Source of the DNA: CALXQW01 sp031553045
GTDB lineage: Bacteria; Verrucomicrobiota; Verrucomicrobiia; Opitutales; Intestinicryptomonadaceae
Length of the DNA stretch: 64,000 bases
Direction of reading: 5' to 3'
Assembly: GCA_031553045.1 (NCBI GenBank)
Contig: JAVBLZ010000001.1
Span: forward strand, 248,001 to 312,000
Made by a program: the position numbers and the translations under genes. The notes under the pieces are model-generated. The model was not told the DNA's origin. It saw only the letters and a program-made list of their open reading frames with translations, and searched no databases. This document shows positions 16,080 to 24,156 of the stretch, piece after piece; the first letter of the stretch is position 1; every line of letters begins with the position of its first letter.

Positions 16080-18074
16080 TTAAGATTTGCAAATTTTAGA
16101 AATTGCCAAAGCCACAACCTCATCCTTGCCAAGATGCGATGTGTCTATTAAGTACGCCCCTTCAGGGCAAACCAAAGGTGCGGTTTTACGCGCCTTGTCT
16201 ATGGCGTCTCTCTTGGATATTGAATCTGTAATGCCTTCATTGGCACGGCGTTTGAGTCTGGTTTCTTCATCGGCGTCTAAAAATATTTTCACATCAGCGT
16301 TGGGCAGTATAACAGAGCCGATGTCTCTGCCTTCCATAATTAAACCGCCAAACCCCTGATTCTTTGCGTAAGTTACCATTGAGCGCTGATAGGTTTTCAA
16401 AAACTCCCTCACAAAATCTAAGGAGGCGAATATGGACACGTTATCGTTCACAAGTTCTGTACGTATCAATGCGTCGTCAATGAGTTTTGAATTTATCGCC
16501 ATCCTTGCAGAATTCCCCACAAGCGATGTTGAAAGCGAGATTTCCGAAAGCGCATTTTTTATGCCATCAATGTCTCCGACAGATACCCCCGCTTCAAGCA
16601 AGGCGTAAGAAATTGTGCGGTAGTGAGAGCCCGTGTCTACGTGCATATAGCCCAAAGATTTTGCGGATTCTTTGGACACGCTGGATTTGCCCACAGCCGC
16701 CCCGCCGTCAACCGCCACAGACCTAAAGCGCGCACTTGAAATTCTGGTTTCTTCAAGAACTTCAAAAAATTCCGCCCAAGTTTTCCCGCAACACGCCGGA
16801 TTGAATACGCCAAGCCAAGCCTCGCCATTTTTGAATATGTCTTTAGAGCCCAAAACCCCGAAGCTCATTGCAATTCTATGGTCTTCATAAGTGTTGATTA
16901 CTATGGGCTTTGACGCATCTTTCAGCGCAGTTGCCAAATTTTTATGCGCTGTAATGCTTATTGAATCTTCAGCCTCACTAACGCTTAAGCAGATTTTTTT
17001 TAGCTCTTTGGCTGCCGCCGAAACCCTGTCGGTTTCTTGTTTTCTGGTGTGGGCAACTCCGCTTATTTTGGTATCACAACCCAATGCGGCGGAAGCGGCG
17101 GCGAGGGTCAAAAATGTGTCGGAAATGTCATTAAAATCCAAATCCAAGTTTTTCAAATCTGTATTTTGATTACCGCATAAAAGCAAATCTTCGCCCACAA
17201 TTTGAGACGTTATAAGAGACGTTTTGCAAAGCAGATTTATAAATTCCTTATCGCCCTGCAATGTAGATAAGGCAAGCCCTTTAAACAAGACCGCCCCGCC
17301 AACCAATGCCGAAAGCATTGCAAAATAGCTTGCCGCACTTGCGTCAGGCTCAATCTGATATACAAAATCTTTAACTTCTTTTGAAAAAGTCTTTACGCAA
17401 TATTCGCCATTAATTTCTTCAAGATTAATGCCAAAAGAGCGCATCATTGCCAAAGTCATATCCACAAAAGGTTTCGAGACCGTGCTTGAAACCAGACTGA
17501 TTTTCGCAGGCTTATCGGCAAACGCACTCACCATTAACATTGCAGAAAGCAACTGGCTCGACATTGAAGCATCCATCAAAATTTGACCGCCTTTAAGACC
17601 GCAGGTGCGCACTTTAAATGGAAAACAATTCTTCTGTTTTAAAAATTCAAACTCCGCCCCCTGAGCTTTCAAAACGTCTATAAGCCCGGACATTGGACGT
17701 GAATACATTGCCTCATCGGAATCAAAATAATATTCACCGTTTTTATTCAAACAAACCAATGCGGTAATAAACCTTGCCGCCGTACCCGCATTGCCCACAA
17801 ATAAATTTGCCGAACTTGCCAGCTTGTCCATACCCTTTGAATTTATGAGTATCTCCAAATTTTCTTTATCAAGCTCAATTTCAACGCCCAGACGCTTAAG
17901 GCAATCTGCCATTATCAGCGTGTCTCTTGAAAACAACGCCCCCTTAAGCCTTGTTTGGGCGTTGCAAAGCACCGCCAGCAACATAGCCCTATTTGTAATG
18001 CTCTTAGAACCAGGCAAGACAACACTTGCGCAAAGAGGCGTTTTATAGGGCAAAATTTTCAAGACATCTTTCAT
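16080..18074 (-). CDS. aroA-cmk: Bifunctional EPSP synthase / cytidylate kinase (AroA-Cmk fusion)
   Basis: A 664-aa two-domain enzyme. Residues 1 to about 445 are 3-phosphoshikimate 1-carboxyvinyltransferase of the shikimate pathway, with PGSKSITNR (21-29), GNAGTAAR (94-101) and the RPMSGLIDVL and QIEPDASAA blocks. Residues from about 449 are cytidylate kinase, with P-loop GGAAVGKSS (457-465), VDTGSHYR and the CMP-binding EGRDIGSV (581-588). Both halves look complete, so this is a fusion rather than a frameshift. The gene sits between tyrA (5 bases upstream) and plsC (4 bases downstream). In many genomes aroA and cmk are separate neighbours. Confidence 0.93.
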   Translation of the reverse strand: MKDVLKILPYKTPLCASVVLPGSKSITNRAMLLAVLCNAQTRLKGALFSRDTLIMADCLKRLGVEIELDKENLEILINSKGMDKLASSANLFVGNAGTAARFITALVCLNKNGEYYFDSDEAMYSRPMSGLIDVLKAQGAEFEFLKQKNCFPFKVRTCGLKGGQILMDASMSSQLLSAMLMVSAFADKPAKISLVSSTVSKPFVDMTLAMMRSFGINLEEINGEYCVKTFSKEVKDFVYQIEPDASAASYFAMLSALVGGAVLFKGLALSTLQGDKEFINLLCKTSLITSQIVGEDLLLCGNQNTDLKNLDLDFNDISDTFLTLAAASAALGCDTKISGVAHTRKQETDRVSAAAKELKKICLSVSEAEDSISITAHKNLATALKDASKPIVINTYEDHRIAMSFGVLGSKDIFKNGEAWLGVFNPACCGKTWAEFFEVLEETRISSARFRSVAVDGGAAVGKSSVSKESAKSLGYMHVDTGSHYRTISYALLEAGVSVGDIDGIKNALSEISLSTSLVGNSARMAINSKLIDDALIRTELVNDNVSIFASLDFVREFLKTYQRSMVTYAKNQGFGGLIMEGRDIGSVILPNADVKIFLDADEETRLKRRANEGITDSISKRDAIDKARKTAPLVCPEGAYLIDTSHLGKDEVVALAISKICKS

Positions 18075-18079
18075 TATCT

Positions 18080-18943
18080 TTACAAAGAGTTTCTAAAAAT
18101 CTTCCCTCTTTCAAGCAATTCTTTAATTGAGGTGAAGTCTTTATTTTCAAGGTTGCGCACAAAAGCCGACAAATCTTCAATGTAAGCTTTTAAGGATTTC
18201 AAAATTTGCTCATCATTATCTGCAATTATTGCAGACCACATATCGGAAGAACTGGAAGCAACCCTTGTTGTATCTTTAAAGCCCGTCCCCACGAAAGATT
18301 TAAGACTTTCCACATCGCTATATTTTGAGACATTTACAGCAAGCATAGCAGCTATAATATGCGGCAAATGGCTTATGCGGGCAACTATAGCGTCATGATT
18401 TTCGGCAGAGACTTTGTACACAACCATGCCCAAGCCAGCCCACATTGCTTCAATTTTGCCTACCGCCGCACTGGATGCCTCGGCATCAAAACAGGGTGTT
18501 ATAAAACATGGCTTTGAAAGGAACAAATCTTCATCGGCAAACTCAAGACCGGATTTTTCAGACCCCGCCATAGGGTGCGACCCCACAAAATAAGCCCCTG
18601 CGCCATTGATATAAGACTCGCAAGCAGAACACAATTTTGCCTTGGTGCTGCCCACGTCCGTTACTATTGCGCCTTTTTTTAGATATGGCGCAATCTGTTT
18701 AGACAAAGTTTTTATTGAGTCCACGGTAGAGCAAAGCACCACCAAGTCAGCGTCGGAAACAAGGCTTACAACATCTTCAAAAACTTTACCGCACCAAGGT
18801 TTTTGGGAGCATTTTTCTCTGGTTGATGCCGAACGAGACCAAGCATAGACTTCACCCGCAAGCCCCTTTTTTTTGAGAGCCATCCCCAAAGACGCCCCCA
18901 AAAGCCCCACGCCCAAAATTGCTACTTTTTCAAACAGTGCCAT
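18080..18943 (-). CDS. tyrA: Prephenate dehydrogenase TyrA
   Basis: Oxidative decarboxylation of prephenate (or arogenate) towards tyrosine. 287 aa with an N-terminal Rossmann NAD(P) site GVGLLGASLG (11-20), the family motif VGSTKAKL, and the substrate-binding HPMAGSEKSG block followed by the helical dimer domain with HLPHIIAAML. There is no fused chorismate mutase or ACT domain, so feedback control by tyrosine through ACT is not expected. First gene of an operon tyrA, aroA-cmk, plsC. A hairpin terminator of the upstream gene lies 50-90 bases before it. Confidence 0.92.
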   Translation of the reverse strand: MALFEKVAILGVGLLGASLGMALKKKGLAGEVYAWSRSASTREKCSQKPWCGKVFEDVVSLVSDADLVVLCSTVDSIKTLSKQIAPYLKKGAIVTDVGSTKAKLCSACESYINGAGAYFVGSHPMAGSEKSGLEFADEDLFLSKPCFITPCFDAEASSAAVGKIEAMWAGLGMVVYKVSAENHDAIVARISHLPHIIAAMLAVNVSKYSDVESLKSFVGTGFKDTTRVASSSSDMWSAIIADNDEQILKSLKAYIEDLSAFVRNLENKDFTSIKELLERGKIFRNSL

Positions 18944-18991
18944 AGTATATAAAATATTTGTCTAAAATAAAACTATTAGGCGATAAAACGC

Positions 18992-19034
18992 CACAAAAAA
19001 AAGAGGCAAATATGAATCATATCAGCCTCTTTTT
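18992..19034 (-). terminator. Rho-independent terminator
   Basis: Stem AAAAAGAGGC (18998-19007) with GCCTCTTTTT (19025-19034), followed on the minus strand by a long T run. It lies about 20 bases after the stop of the H1-tail gene and insulates tyrA. Confidence 0.88.
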
Positions 19035-19052
19035 GGGAAAAGTTTTTCTATA

Positions 19053-19460
19053 CTACATCAGAAAACAAGGCGTAAAAACGATTGTTTCGCCAGTTGGCAC
19101 AATACTATCGTCCCCTACGCACCATACGTTGTCGTTGATGAGTATTTTAAAGCAAACTTCAGGATCTGTACACTTCTTTTCCCAGAGCCATTCGTCATCA
19201 TTGATGCACTGCATTGGCACGCCCCTATCCCAAGAGAGATCGCCGCCGCAACCCCGGATATAAAGCTGATTGCCCCAACCGGCGTCAACTTTTGCAACAA
19301 TTCTGGTAAGAGCGCCGCTTGCGCATTTGCTTACAGACGCCTTCTTTTCTGTTTTAACTGCAGTTTTTTTTGCAACCGCTTTTTTTGCGGGTGCTTTTTT
19401 TTCTACAATTACTTTTTTATCTGCCTTCACAGATTTTGTTGTTTTTTTTGTTATTGCCAT
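19053..19460 (-). CDS. Histone-H1-like tail plus small Cys-rich, CBM-like domain
   Basis: A 135-aa protein in two parts. Residues 1-45 are Lys/Ala/Val-rich with AKK-type repeats (APAKKAVAKKTAVK), as in bacterial histone-H1-like DNA-binding tails. Residues 50-135 form a compact domain with aromatic patterns (GNQLYIRGCGGDLSWDRG, then DEWLWEKK and VWCVGDD) that resemble starch-binding CBM20/48-like beta sandwiches in arrangement. It has seven Cys (46, 71, 85, 97, 103, 114, 132). No signal peptide, so cytoplasmic or nucleoid location is likely. A good Shine-Dalgarno sequence (GAGGA, about 8 bases from ATG) is unusual for this window and suggests strong expression. Monocistronic with its own terminator. 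Function unknown. Confidence 0.8.
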   Translation of the reverse strand: MAITKKTTKSVKADKKVIVEKKAPAKKAVAKKTAVKTEKKASVSKCASGALTRIVAKVDAGWGNQLYIRGCGGDLSWDRGVPMQCINDDEWLWEKKCTDPEVCFKILINDNVWCVGDDSIVPTGETIVFTPCFLM

Positions 19461-19586
19461 AATTTTATCCTCAAAGCAGATTCTCCTTCCGGAAAATCAT
19501 CTTTTAATTAGCTATGATAATCATATATTAAAAGAAAATATCAAGACTTTATTTTACTATTTCTCAAGGCAATACCAATCAGGATA

Positions 19587-20087
19587 TTAAAGGATGTTTG
19601 AGATTCCTAAGTTTGCCTTGTTTACGTACAAATCCACATCGAAAATGGAATTTTCCTTCAATTTCTTGGCAAAAGCAAAATTGTTTCTGAACTCTGGAAA
19701 TTGGACATCGCCCTCAACAGTGCGCTTTACGACAGTCAAAACCAATTCGCTACAAAGTGGCAAGGCGCTTTTATATATTTGCGCGCCGCCGCAAATCCAA
19801 ACCGTCCGAGAATCATTCTCATAAGCTTTAACAAGCTCCTCCAAAGATTTATAAATTTTCACGCCCTCAATGTGTTCCAAAGAAGAAGTAAGCACCACAT
19901 TTTCACGCCCAGACAAGGGTTTGCCTATGCTCTCCCAAGTGCGCCTACCCATGACAATTACGCCGCCCATAGTAGTGCTTTTAAAGTGCTTAAAGTCTTC
20001 AGGTATGTGCCAAGGTATGTGCAAATCGTTGCCAATCACACCATTCATAGATACGGCGGCTATTGCCTTAAACGGAAACTTTTTCAT
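19587..20087 (-). CDS. folA: Dihydrofolate reductase
   Basis: Reduces dihydrofolate to tetrahydrofolate with NADPH. 166 aa, normal bacterial size. Motifs: AAVSMNGVIGNDLHIPWHIPEDF with the catalytic acid (Glu26 in the PED segment), GRRTWESIG for NADPH binding and ICGGAQIY near the C-terminus. Its start overlaps the thyA stop (ATGA), which fits: thymidylate synthase makes dihydrofolate and DHFR recycles it. Confidence 0.94.
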   Translation of the reverse strand: MKKFPFKAIAAVSMNGVIGNDLHIPWHIPEDFKHFKSTTMGGVIVMGRRTWESIGKPLSGRENVVLTSSLEHIEGVKIYKSLEELVKAYENDSRTVWICGGAQIYKSALPLCSELVLTVVKRTVEGDVQFPEFRNNFAFAKKLKENSIFDVDLYVNKANLGISNIL

Positions 20088-20881
20088 ATCGCAATGGGTG
20101 CTTTAATTGCCGGATGAGGGTTGTAATTTTCTATCAGAAAGTCCTCATAAACAAAATCTTCAAGAGCCTTGCGCTCAGGATTCAATTTTATTGATGGCAA
20201 AGCCTTAGGCTCTCTGGAAAGTTGAAGCGCCACTTGGTCAAAATGATTTTTATATATGTGCAAATCTCCGAAAGTGTGCACAAATTCTTTTGCCCTAAGA
20301 CCGCAAACTTGCGCAACCATGTACGTAAGTATTGCGTAAGAAGCAATGTTGAATGGCACGCCCAAAAAGAGGTCTGCGCTTCTTTGATAAAGCTGGCAGC
20401 TTAAAGTTGAATCTTTACCCACATAAAATTGAAACAAAGCGTGGCAAGGCGGCAAAGCCATTTTGTCTATTTCGCCGGGATTCCATGCGCATACTATATG
20501 CCTTCTGCCGCTTGGGTCTTTCTTAATGCCTTCGACAAGATTTTTTATCTGGTCTATGTGGCGAGAATCTTTGTCTATCCAATCCCGCCACTGTGCGCCA
20601 TAGACCCTGCCAAGATTCCCATCTTTGTCCGCCCACTCATCCCAGATTGAAACCTTGTTATCTTGCAGATATTTCACATTTGTATCGCCCTTCAAGAACC
20701 ATAAAAGCTCATAAATTATAGAGCGCAAATGCAATTTTTTTGTGGTCAAAAGCGGGAAAGACTTTTCCAAATCAAACCTTGCCTGTGCGCCAAATACGCC
20801 TCTGGTGCCGACGCCTGTCCTATCTTCCCTATCCTCGCCCTGCTCCATTACGAGCTTTAGTAAATCCAAATACTGCTTCAT
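20084..20881 (-). CDS. thyA: Thymidylate synthase ThyA
   Basis: Converts dUMP to dTMP with methylene-tetrahydrofolate. 265 aa, close to the 264 of E. coli. The catalytic Cys146 lies in MALPPCHALFQF, preceded by the phosphate-binding RRHIVCAWNPGE; the folate and dUMP residues of the C-terminal part (YQRSADLFLGVPFNIASYA) are intact. Coupled to folA by overlap. Two bases upstream ends a 36-codon ORF coding for a small membrane protein. Confidence 0.95.
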   Translation of the reverse strand: MKQYLDLLKLVMEQGEDREDRTGVGTRGVFGAQARFDLEKSFPLLTTKKLHLRSIIYELLWFLKGDTNVKYLQDNKVSIWDEWADKDGNLGRVYGAQWRDWIDKDSRHIDQIKNLVEGIKKDPSGRRHIVCAWNPGEIDKMALPPCHALFQFYVGKDSTLSCQLYQRSADLFLGVPFNIASYAILTYMVAQVCGLRAKEFVHTFGDLHIYKNHFDQVALQLSREPKALPSIKLNPERKALEDFVYEDFLIENYNPHPAIKAPIAI

Positions 20882-20883
20882 AA

Positions 20884-20994
20884 CTAAATACCGAAAATTA
20901 TCACAAACTGCAAAACAAACATGACAGCCACCAGCGTATAGACAAAGACGCTGAATTTACAGACCCTCAATTTTAACTGGTTGTGATTTTTCAT
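20884..20994 (-). CDS. Possible 36-aa single-span membrane microprotein
   Basis: An ATG-initiated ORF too short for usual gene finding, fully inside the 151-base gap between hemL and thyA on the same strand. It starts 38 bases after the hemL stop and ends 2 bases before the thyA start, matching the tight spacing of this operon. The product has a basic, polar N-terminus (MKNHNQLKLRVCKF) and one hydrophobic helix (YTLVAVMFVLQFVIIFGI). The lysine/arginine-before-helix layout suggests an N-in topology. No family recognised. It may be chance; conservation in relatives would decide. Confidence 0.45.
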   Translation of the reverse strand: MKNHNQLKLRVCKFSVFVYTLVAVMFVLQFVIIFGI

Positions 20995-21032
20995 ATAATA
21001 AAACTTTGTCCTAAACTTCCCACATATCAAGC

Positions 21033-22310
21033 CTAGAAATTTTCCCTGATTGCTTCCGCAATAATTTCCGCCGCCCTCTCGAGGTCTTGGGCGTCATGCG
21101 CCAGCGAAATAAAGCAACTTTCATAGGCGCTTGGCGCTAAAAATAGCCCTCTTTTAAGCGCATACTGAAATATTTTTTTGTAGCTTTCAGCGTTGGATTT
21201 AAGCGCCTGAGAATAATTGTCAACCCTAGTGTCTGAAAAATACATGCTGAATAGTCCGCAGGTATTGGGCAATTGTATTGCGACGCCTCTTTGCTTTGCC
21301 GCCTCAGAAATTGCATCCACCATAAATTTTGTTTTTTGCGCCAGAATTTCATACGGAGAATTTTCCCGTATCATATTCAAAGCCGCAATGCCCGCCGCCA
21401 TCGCCAGTGGATTCCCGCTAAGCGTGCCTGCCTGATACACCGCCCCGATAGGCGAAAGATTTTCCATGATTTCTTTTCTGCCCGCAAATGCGCCTACGGG
21501 CAAGCCGCCACCTATTATTTTGCCCAGCGCACACAAGTCCGGCGTTATGTTTTCTTTTGCCTGCACGCCGCCAGATGCAACCCTAAACCCTGTTATAACT
21601 TCATCAAAAATAAGCAATGCGCCGGATTTTTTTGTCAGGCTTTGCAGTGTTTTTAAGAAGTTTTCCTGAGGCAAAATAAGCCCGACATTTGCAGGATAAG
21701 GCTCAAGAATTACGGCTGCGGTAAGCTCTCCAAACTCGGCAAAGTAAGTTTCAAGGGCGTCTATGTCGTTATATTCCAAAACCGTGGTAAGCTCTGCCAA
21801 CGCCTTGGGTATGCCAGCACTGTCGGGGTTGCCGAATGTCAATGCGCCACTGCCCGCCTTCACAAGCAGGCTGTCAACATGTCCGTGATAACAACCAGAA
21901 AATTTTACAATCCTATCTCTTTTGGTGAAGCCCCTTGCAAGCCTTATGCAAGACATTGTAGCCTCAGTGCCGGAATTTACCATGCGCACCATCTCGGCAC
22001 AGGGTATCATAGAATGTATCAAAGAAGCCATCGTGTATTCAGCTTCAGACGGAGTGCCAAAGGCGGTTCCGTTTTCCAAAGCCTGAGCTATCGCCGATTT
22101 TATGGTTGGGTTTGAATGCCCAAACAATGCGGGGCCCCAAGCCGAAACAAAGTCTGTAAGCTCCGCATTATCAACCGTGAAAAGCTTTGAGCCTTTTGCC
22201 TTCTTTGTAAAAAACGGATTCCCGCCCACGCTTTTAAACGCCCTGACGGGAGAATTCACCCCCCCTGGGATTATCTTTTTTGACGCTTCAAAAAGTTCTT
22301 CAGATTTCAT
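21033..22310 (-). CDS. hemL: Glutamate-1-semialdehyde 2,1-aminomutase HemL
   Basis: PLP enzyme producing 5-aminolevulinate in the C5 haem pathway. 425 aa, standard size. Visible: N-terminal IPGGVNSPVRAFKSVGG, the substrate-gating SGTEATMSCIRLARG block, PLP-phosphate region SGCYHGHVD, DEVITGFR, and the PLP lysine Lys264 in GKIIGGGLP. Forty-two bases separate it from nadE upstream; it is followed by a microprotein ORF, thyA and folA. hemE and hemN are about 10 kb away on the other strand. Confidence 0.95.
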   Translation of the reverse strand: MKSEELFEASKKIIPGGVNSPVRAFKSVGGNPFFTKKAKGSKLFTVDNAELTDFVSAWGPALFGHSNPTIKSAIAQALENGTAFGTPSEAEYTMASLIHSMIPCAEMVRMVNSGTEATMSCIRLARGFTKRDRIVKFSGCYHGHVDSLLVKAGSGALTFGNPDSAGIPKALAELTTVLEYNDIDALETYFAEFGELTAAVILEPYPANVGLILPQENFLKTLQSLTKKSGALLIFDEVITGFRVASGGVQAKENITPDLCALGKIIGGGLPVGAFAGRKEIMENLSPIGAVYQAGTLSGNPLAMAAGIAALNMIRENSPYEILAQKTKFMVDAISEAAKQRGVAIQLPNTCGLFSMYFSDTRVDNYSQALKSNAESYKKIFQYALKRGLFLAPSAYESCFISLAHDAQDLERAAEIIAEAIRENF

Positions 22311-22352
22311 GGAAACACTCGGTTAAAATTATAGATAAACAAAAATATCACA

Positions 22353-24026
22353 TTAAAATTTTCTTGCCAAGGGCATACGTCTGCCTGCGCCAAATGCGCA
22401 TTTTGAAACCTTAATACAGATTGGCAACTGGCTGCGCTTATATTCGCTCATCTCTACTTTTCGGACAATTTCCAGCACGATGTCCAAATCAAAACCCCTC
22501 GCAACGATTTCAGAAATAGATAATTTTTCTTCTATATAAAGCCGCAGAACTTCATCCAAGACACCGTATGGCGGAAGGCTGTCTTGATCGCACTGGCCTT
22601 CCCTAAGTTCTGCGCTTGGGGCTTTGTCTATGGTGTTTTGCGGTATGAGTTCTTTGCAGGATTTTTGATTTATGTAGTTTGAAAGTTCATAAACTTGCGT
22701 CTTATATAAATCCGCTATCGGCGCAAGCGCACCGCAGGTATCTCCATAAAGAGTGCAGTAGCCGACCGCCGCTTCGCTTTTATTGCCGCAAGTTAAAAGC
22801 ATCATTCCAAATTTATTGCTAAGCGCCATCAATGCCAAGCCCCTTGCCCTGCTTTGCAAATTTTCTTCGGTAACGTCGCTTTCATAACCCGCAAAAGCCT
22901 CTGAAAGCGCTGCAGTAGCGCCCTCAACTATGGGCGCAATAGACACTGTCAAAAACTTTGCGCCGTAATTTTTTGCAAGCAACTTTGCATCCGCCTTGCT
23001 GTGCTCGCTGGAAATTTTTGAAGGCAAAGAAACGCACAAGACATTCTCCGCACCCAAAGCCTCCACCGCAAGGGCGGCGACAAGTGCGGAATCTATCCCG
23101 CCGCTTAAACCAAGCAAAACTTTTTTAAAACCGCACTTTTCAACAAAATCTTTGAGCCCCAAAACCAGAGCGTCATGCAAATCGGCAATAGAATTGTAGT
23201 CGGCAAAGTCTCCCTCATTTTCAGAAATATTGAAAGGGTCTAAAACCAAAAAATCCTCCTGAAATTTTTTAAGAACCTTTGACGCCGCTTTGCCCGCAAC
23301 TTCTTTGCCGACAAATACGCCACTACCGCCCGCATAAATTACGCCGTCATTGCCGCCCACCAAATTACACCACACAAGCGGAACGCCCAAATAGTCGGAA
23401 ACTTTCTCCAGCATTGCGCCAGACTTTCTGACATTGTCGTTAGAGGTTGAAAATACGCTTGCGGAAATATTTACAAGCAAATCAAAGGCTTTTTTTTCAG
23501 ACGCAAAATTTAGGCTGTGCAAATGTTGCAAAGGTTTAAACCCAGTGTATCTGGAGGAGGTTGAGACATCTTCCAAAGACCATATGTCTTCGCAAATTGT
23601 GATGGCTATTTTTTTGTCTTTAAAGGGGACTATCAAAATATCCGAGCCGCTATCCGTGAATCTGGGTTCATCGGCAATGTCATAGTCTGGCAGTAAAACT
23701 TTATCGTAGATGTGCTTAATTTTGCCACCTTCAATCCAGACTGCGCTGTTGAATGCGCCCCTAGATTTCCCGCTTGGGCGCAATACCCCCAAGAGGCAGG
23801 GCAGTTTGAGCTTGGGCGCAAGCTCCTCCAAAGCAGACCAGCTTTTTTCCAAAAAATTTTTATCTAACGCCAAATCTTTGACGCCAAAACCTGTCAGAGA
23901 AAGTTCTGCAAATACGGCAAAGTCCGCCCCCTTGTTGTGAAGCTCAAGGCAAGATTGCTCTATTTTTTTTGAATTGCCGATAAAATCCGCCGCCCTTGTA
24001 TTAATTTGTGCAATGCCAACTTTCAT
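22353..24026 (-). CDS. nadE: Glutamine-dependent NAD+ synthetase NadE
   Basis: Final step of NAD synthesis using glutamine as ammonia donor. 557 aa in two domains. The N-terminal nitrilase-type glutaminase (1 to about 265) has the triad Glu41 (FAELSLTGF), Lys109 (YDKVLLPDYD) and Cys145 (TICEDIW). The C-terminal synthetase has the PP-loop LSGGIDSAL (307-315) and RARGLALMALSNK, TCGNKSE and KAPSAELREGQ blocks. Preceded by a terminator for the TPR gene, so it probably starts the nadE, hemL, thyA, folA transcript. Confidence 0.94.
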   Translation of the reverse strand: MKVGIAQINTRAADFIGNSKKIEQSCLELHNKGADFAVFAELSLTGFGVKDLALDKNFLEKSWSALEELAPKLKLPCLLGVLRPSGKSRGAFNSAVWIEGGKIKHIYDKVLLPDYDIADEPRFTDSGSDILIVPFKDKKIAITICEDIWSLEDVSTSSRYTGFKPLQHLHSLNFASEKKAFDLLVNISASVFSTSNDNVRKSGAMLEKVSDYLGVPLVWCNLVGGNDGVIYAGGSGVFVGKEVAGKAASKVLKKFQEDFLVLDPFNISENEGDFADYNSIADLHDALVLGLKDFVEKCGFKKVLLGLSGGIDSALVAALAVEALGAENVLCVSLPSKISSEHSKADAKLLAKNYGAKFLTVSIAPIVEGATAALSEAFAGYESDVTEENLQSRARGLALMALSNKFGMMLLTCGNKSEAAVGYCTLYGDTCGALAPIADLYKTQVYELSNYINQKSCKELIPQNTIDKAPSAELREGQCDQDSLPPYGVLDEVLRLYIEEKLSISEIVARGFDLDIVLEIVRKVEMSEYKRSQLPICIKVSKCAFGAGRRMPLARKF

Positions 24027-24071
24027 AAGATTTTCAAAGCAGAATAATCTGAAATTTTATGCGCTTAGACA

Positions 24072-24112
24072 ATAAAAAAATCCGCACTTGTGCAAGTATG
24101 CCGTGCGGATTT
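24072..24112 (-). terminator. Rho-independent terminator
   Basis: Stem AAATCCGCAC (24078-24087) with GTGCGGATTT (24103-24112), and seven T on the minus strand after it. It ends the TPR gene transcript, about 45 bases past its stop. Confidence 0.88.
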
Positions 24113-24156
24113 TTTGCCAGATTAAATGCGGATAAAAATGGGACTAATTTAAGCTG

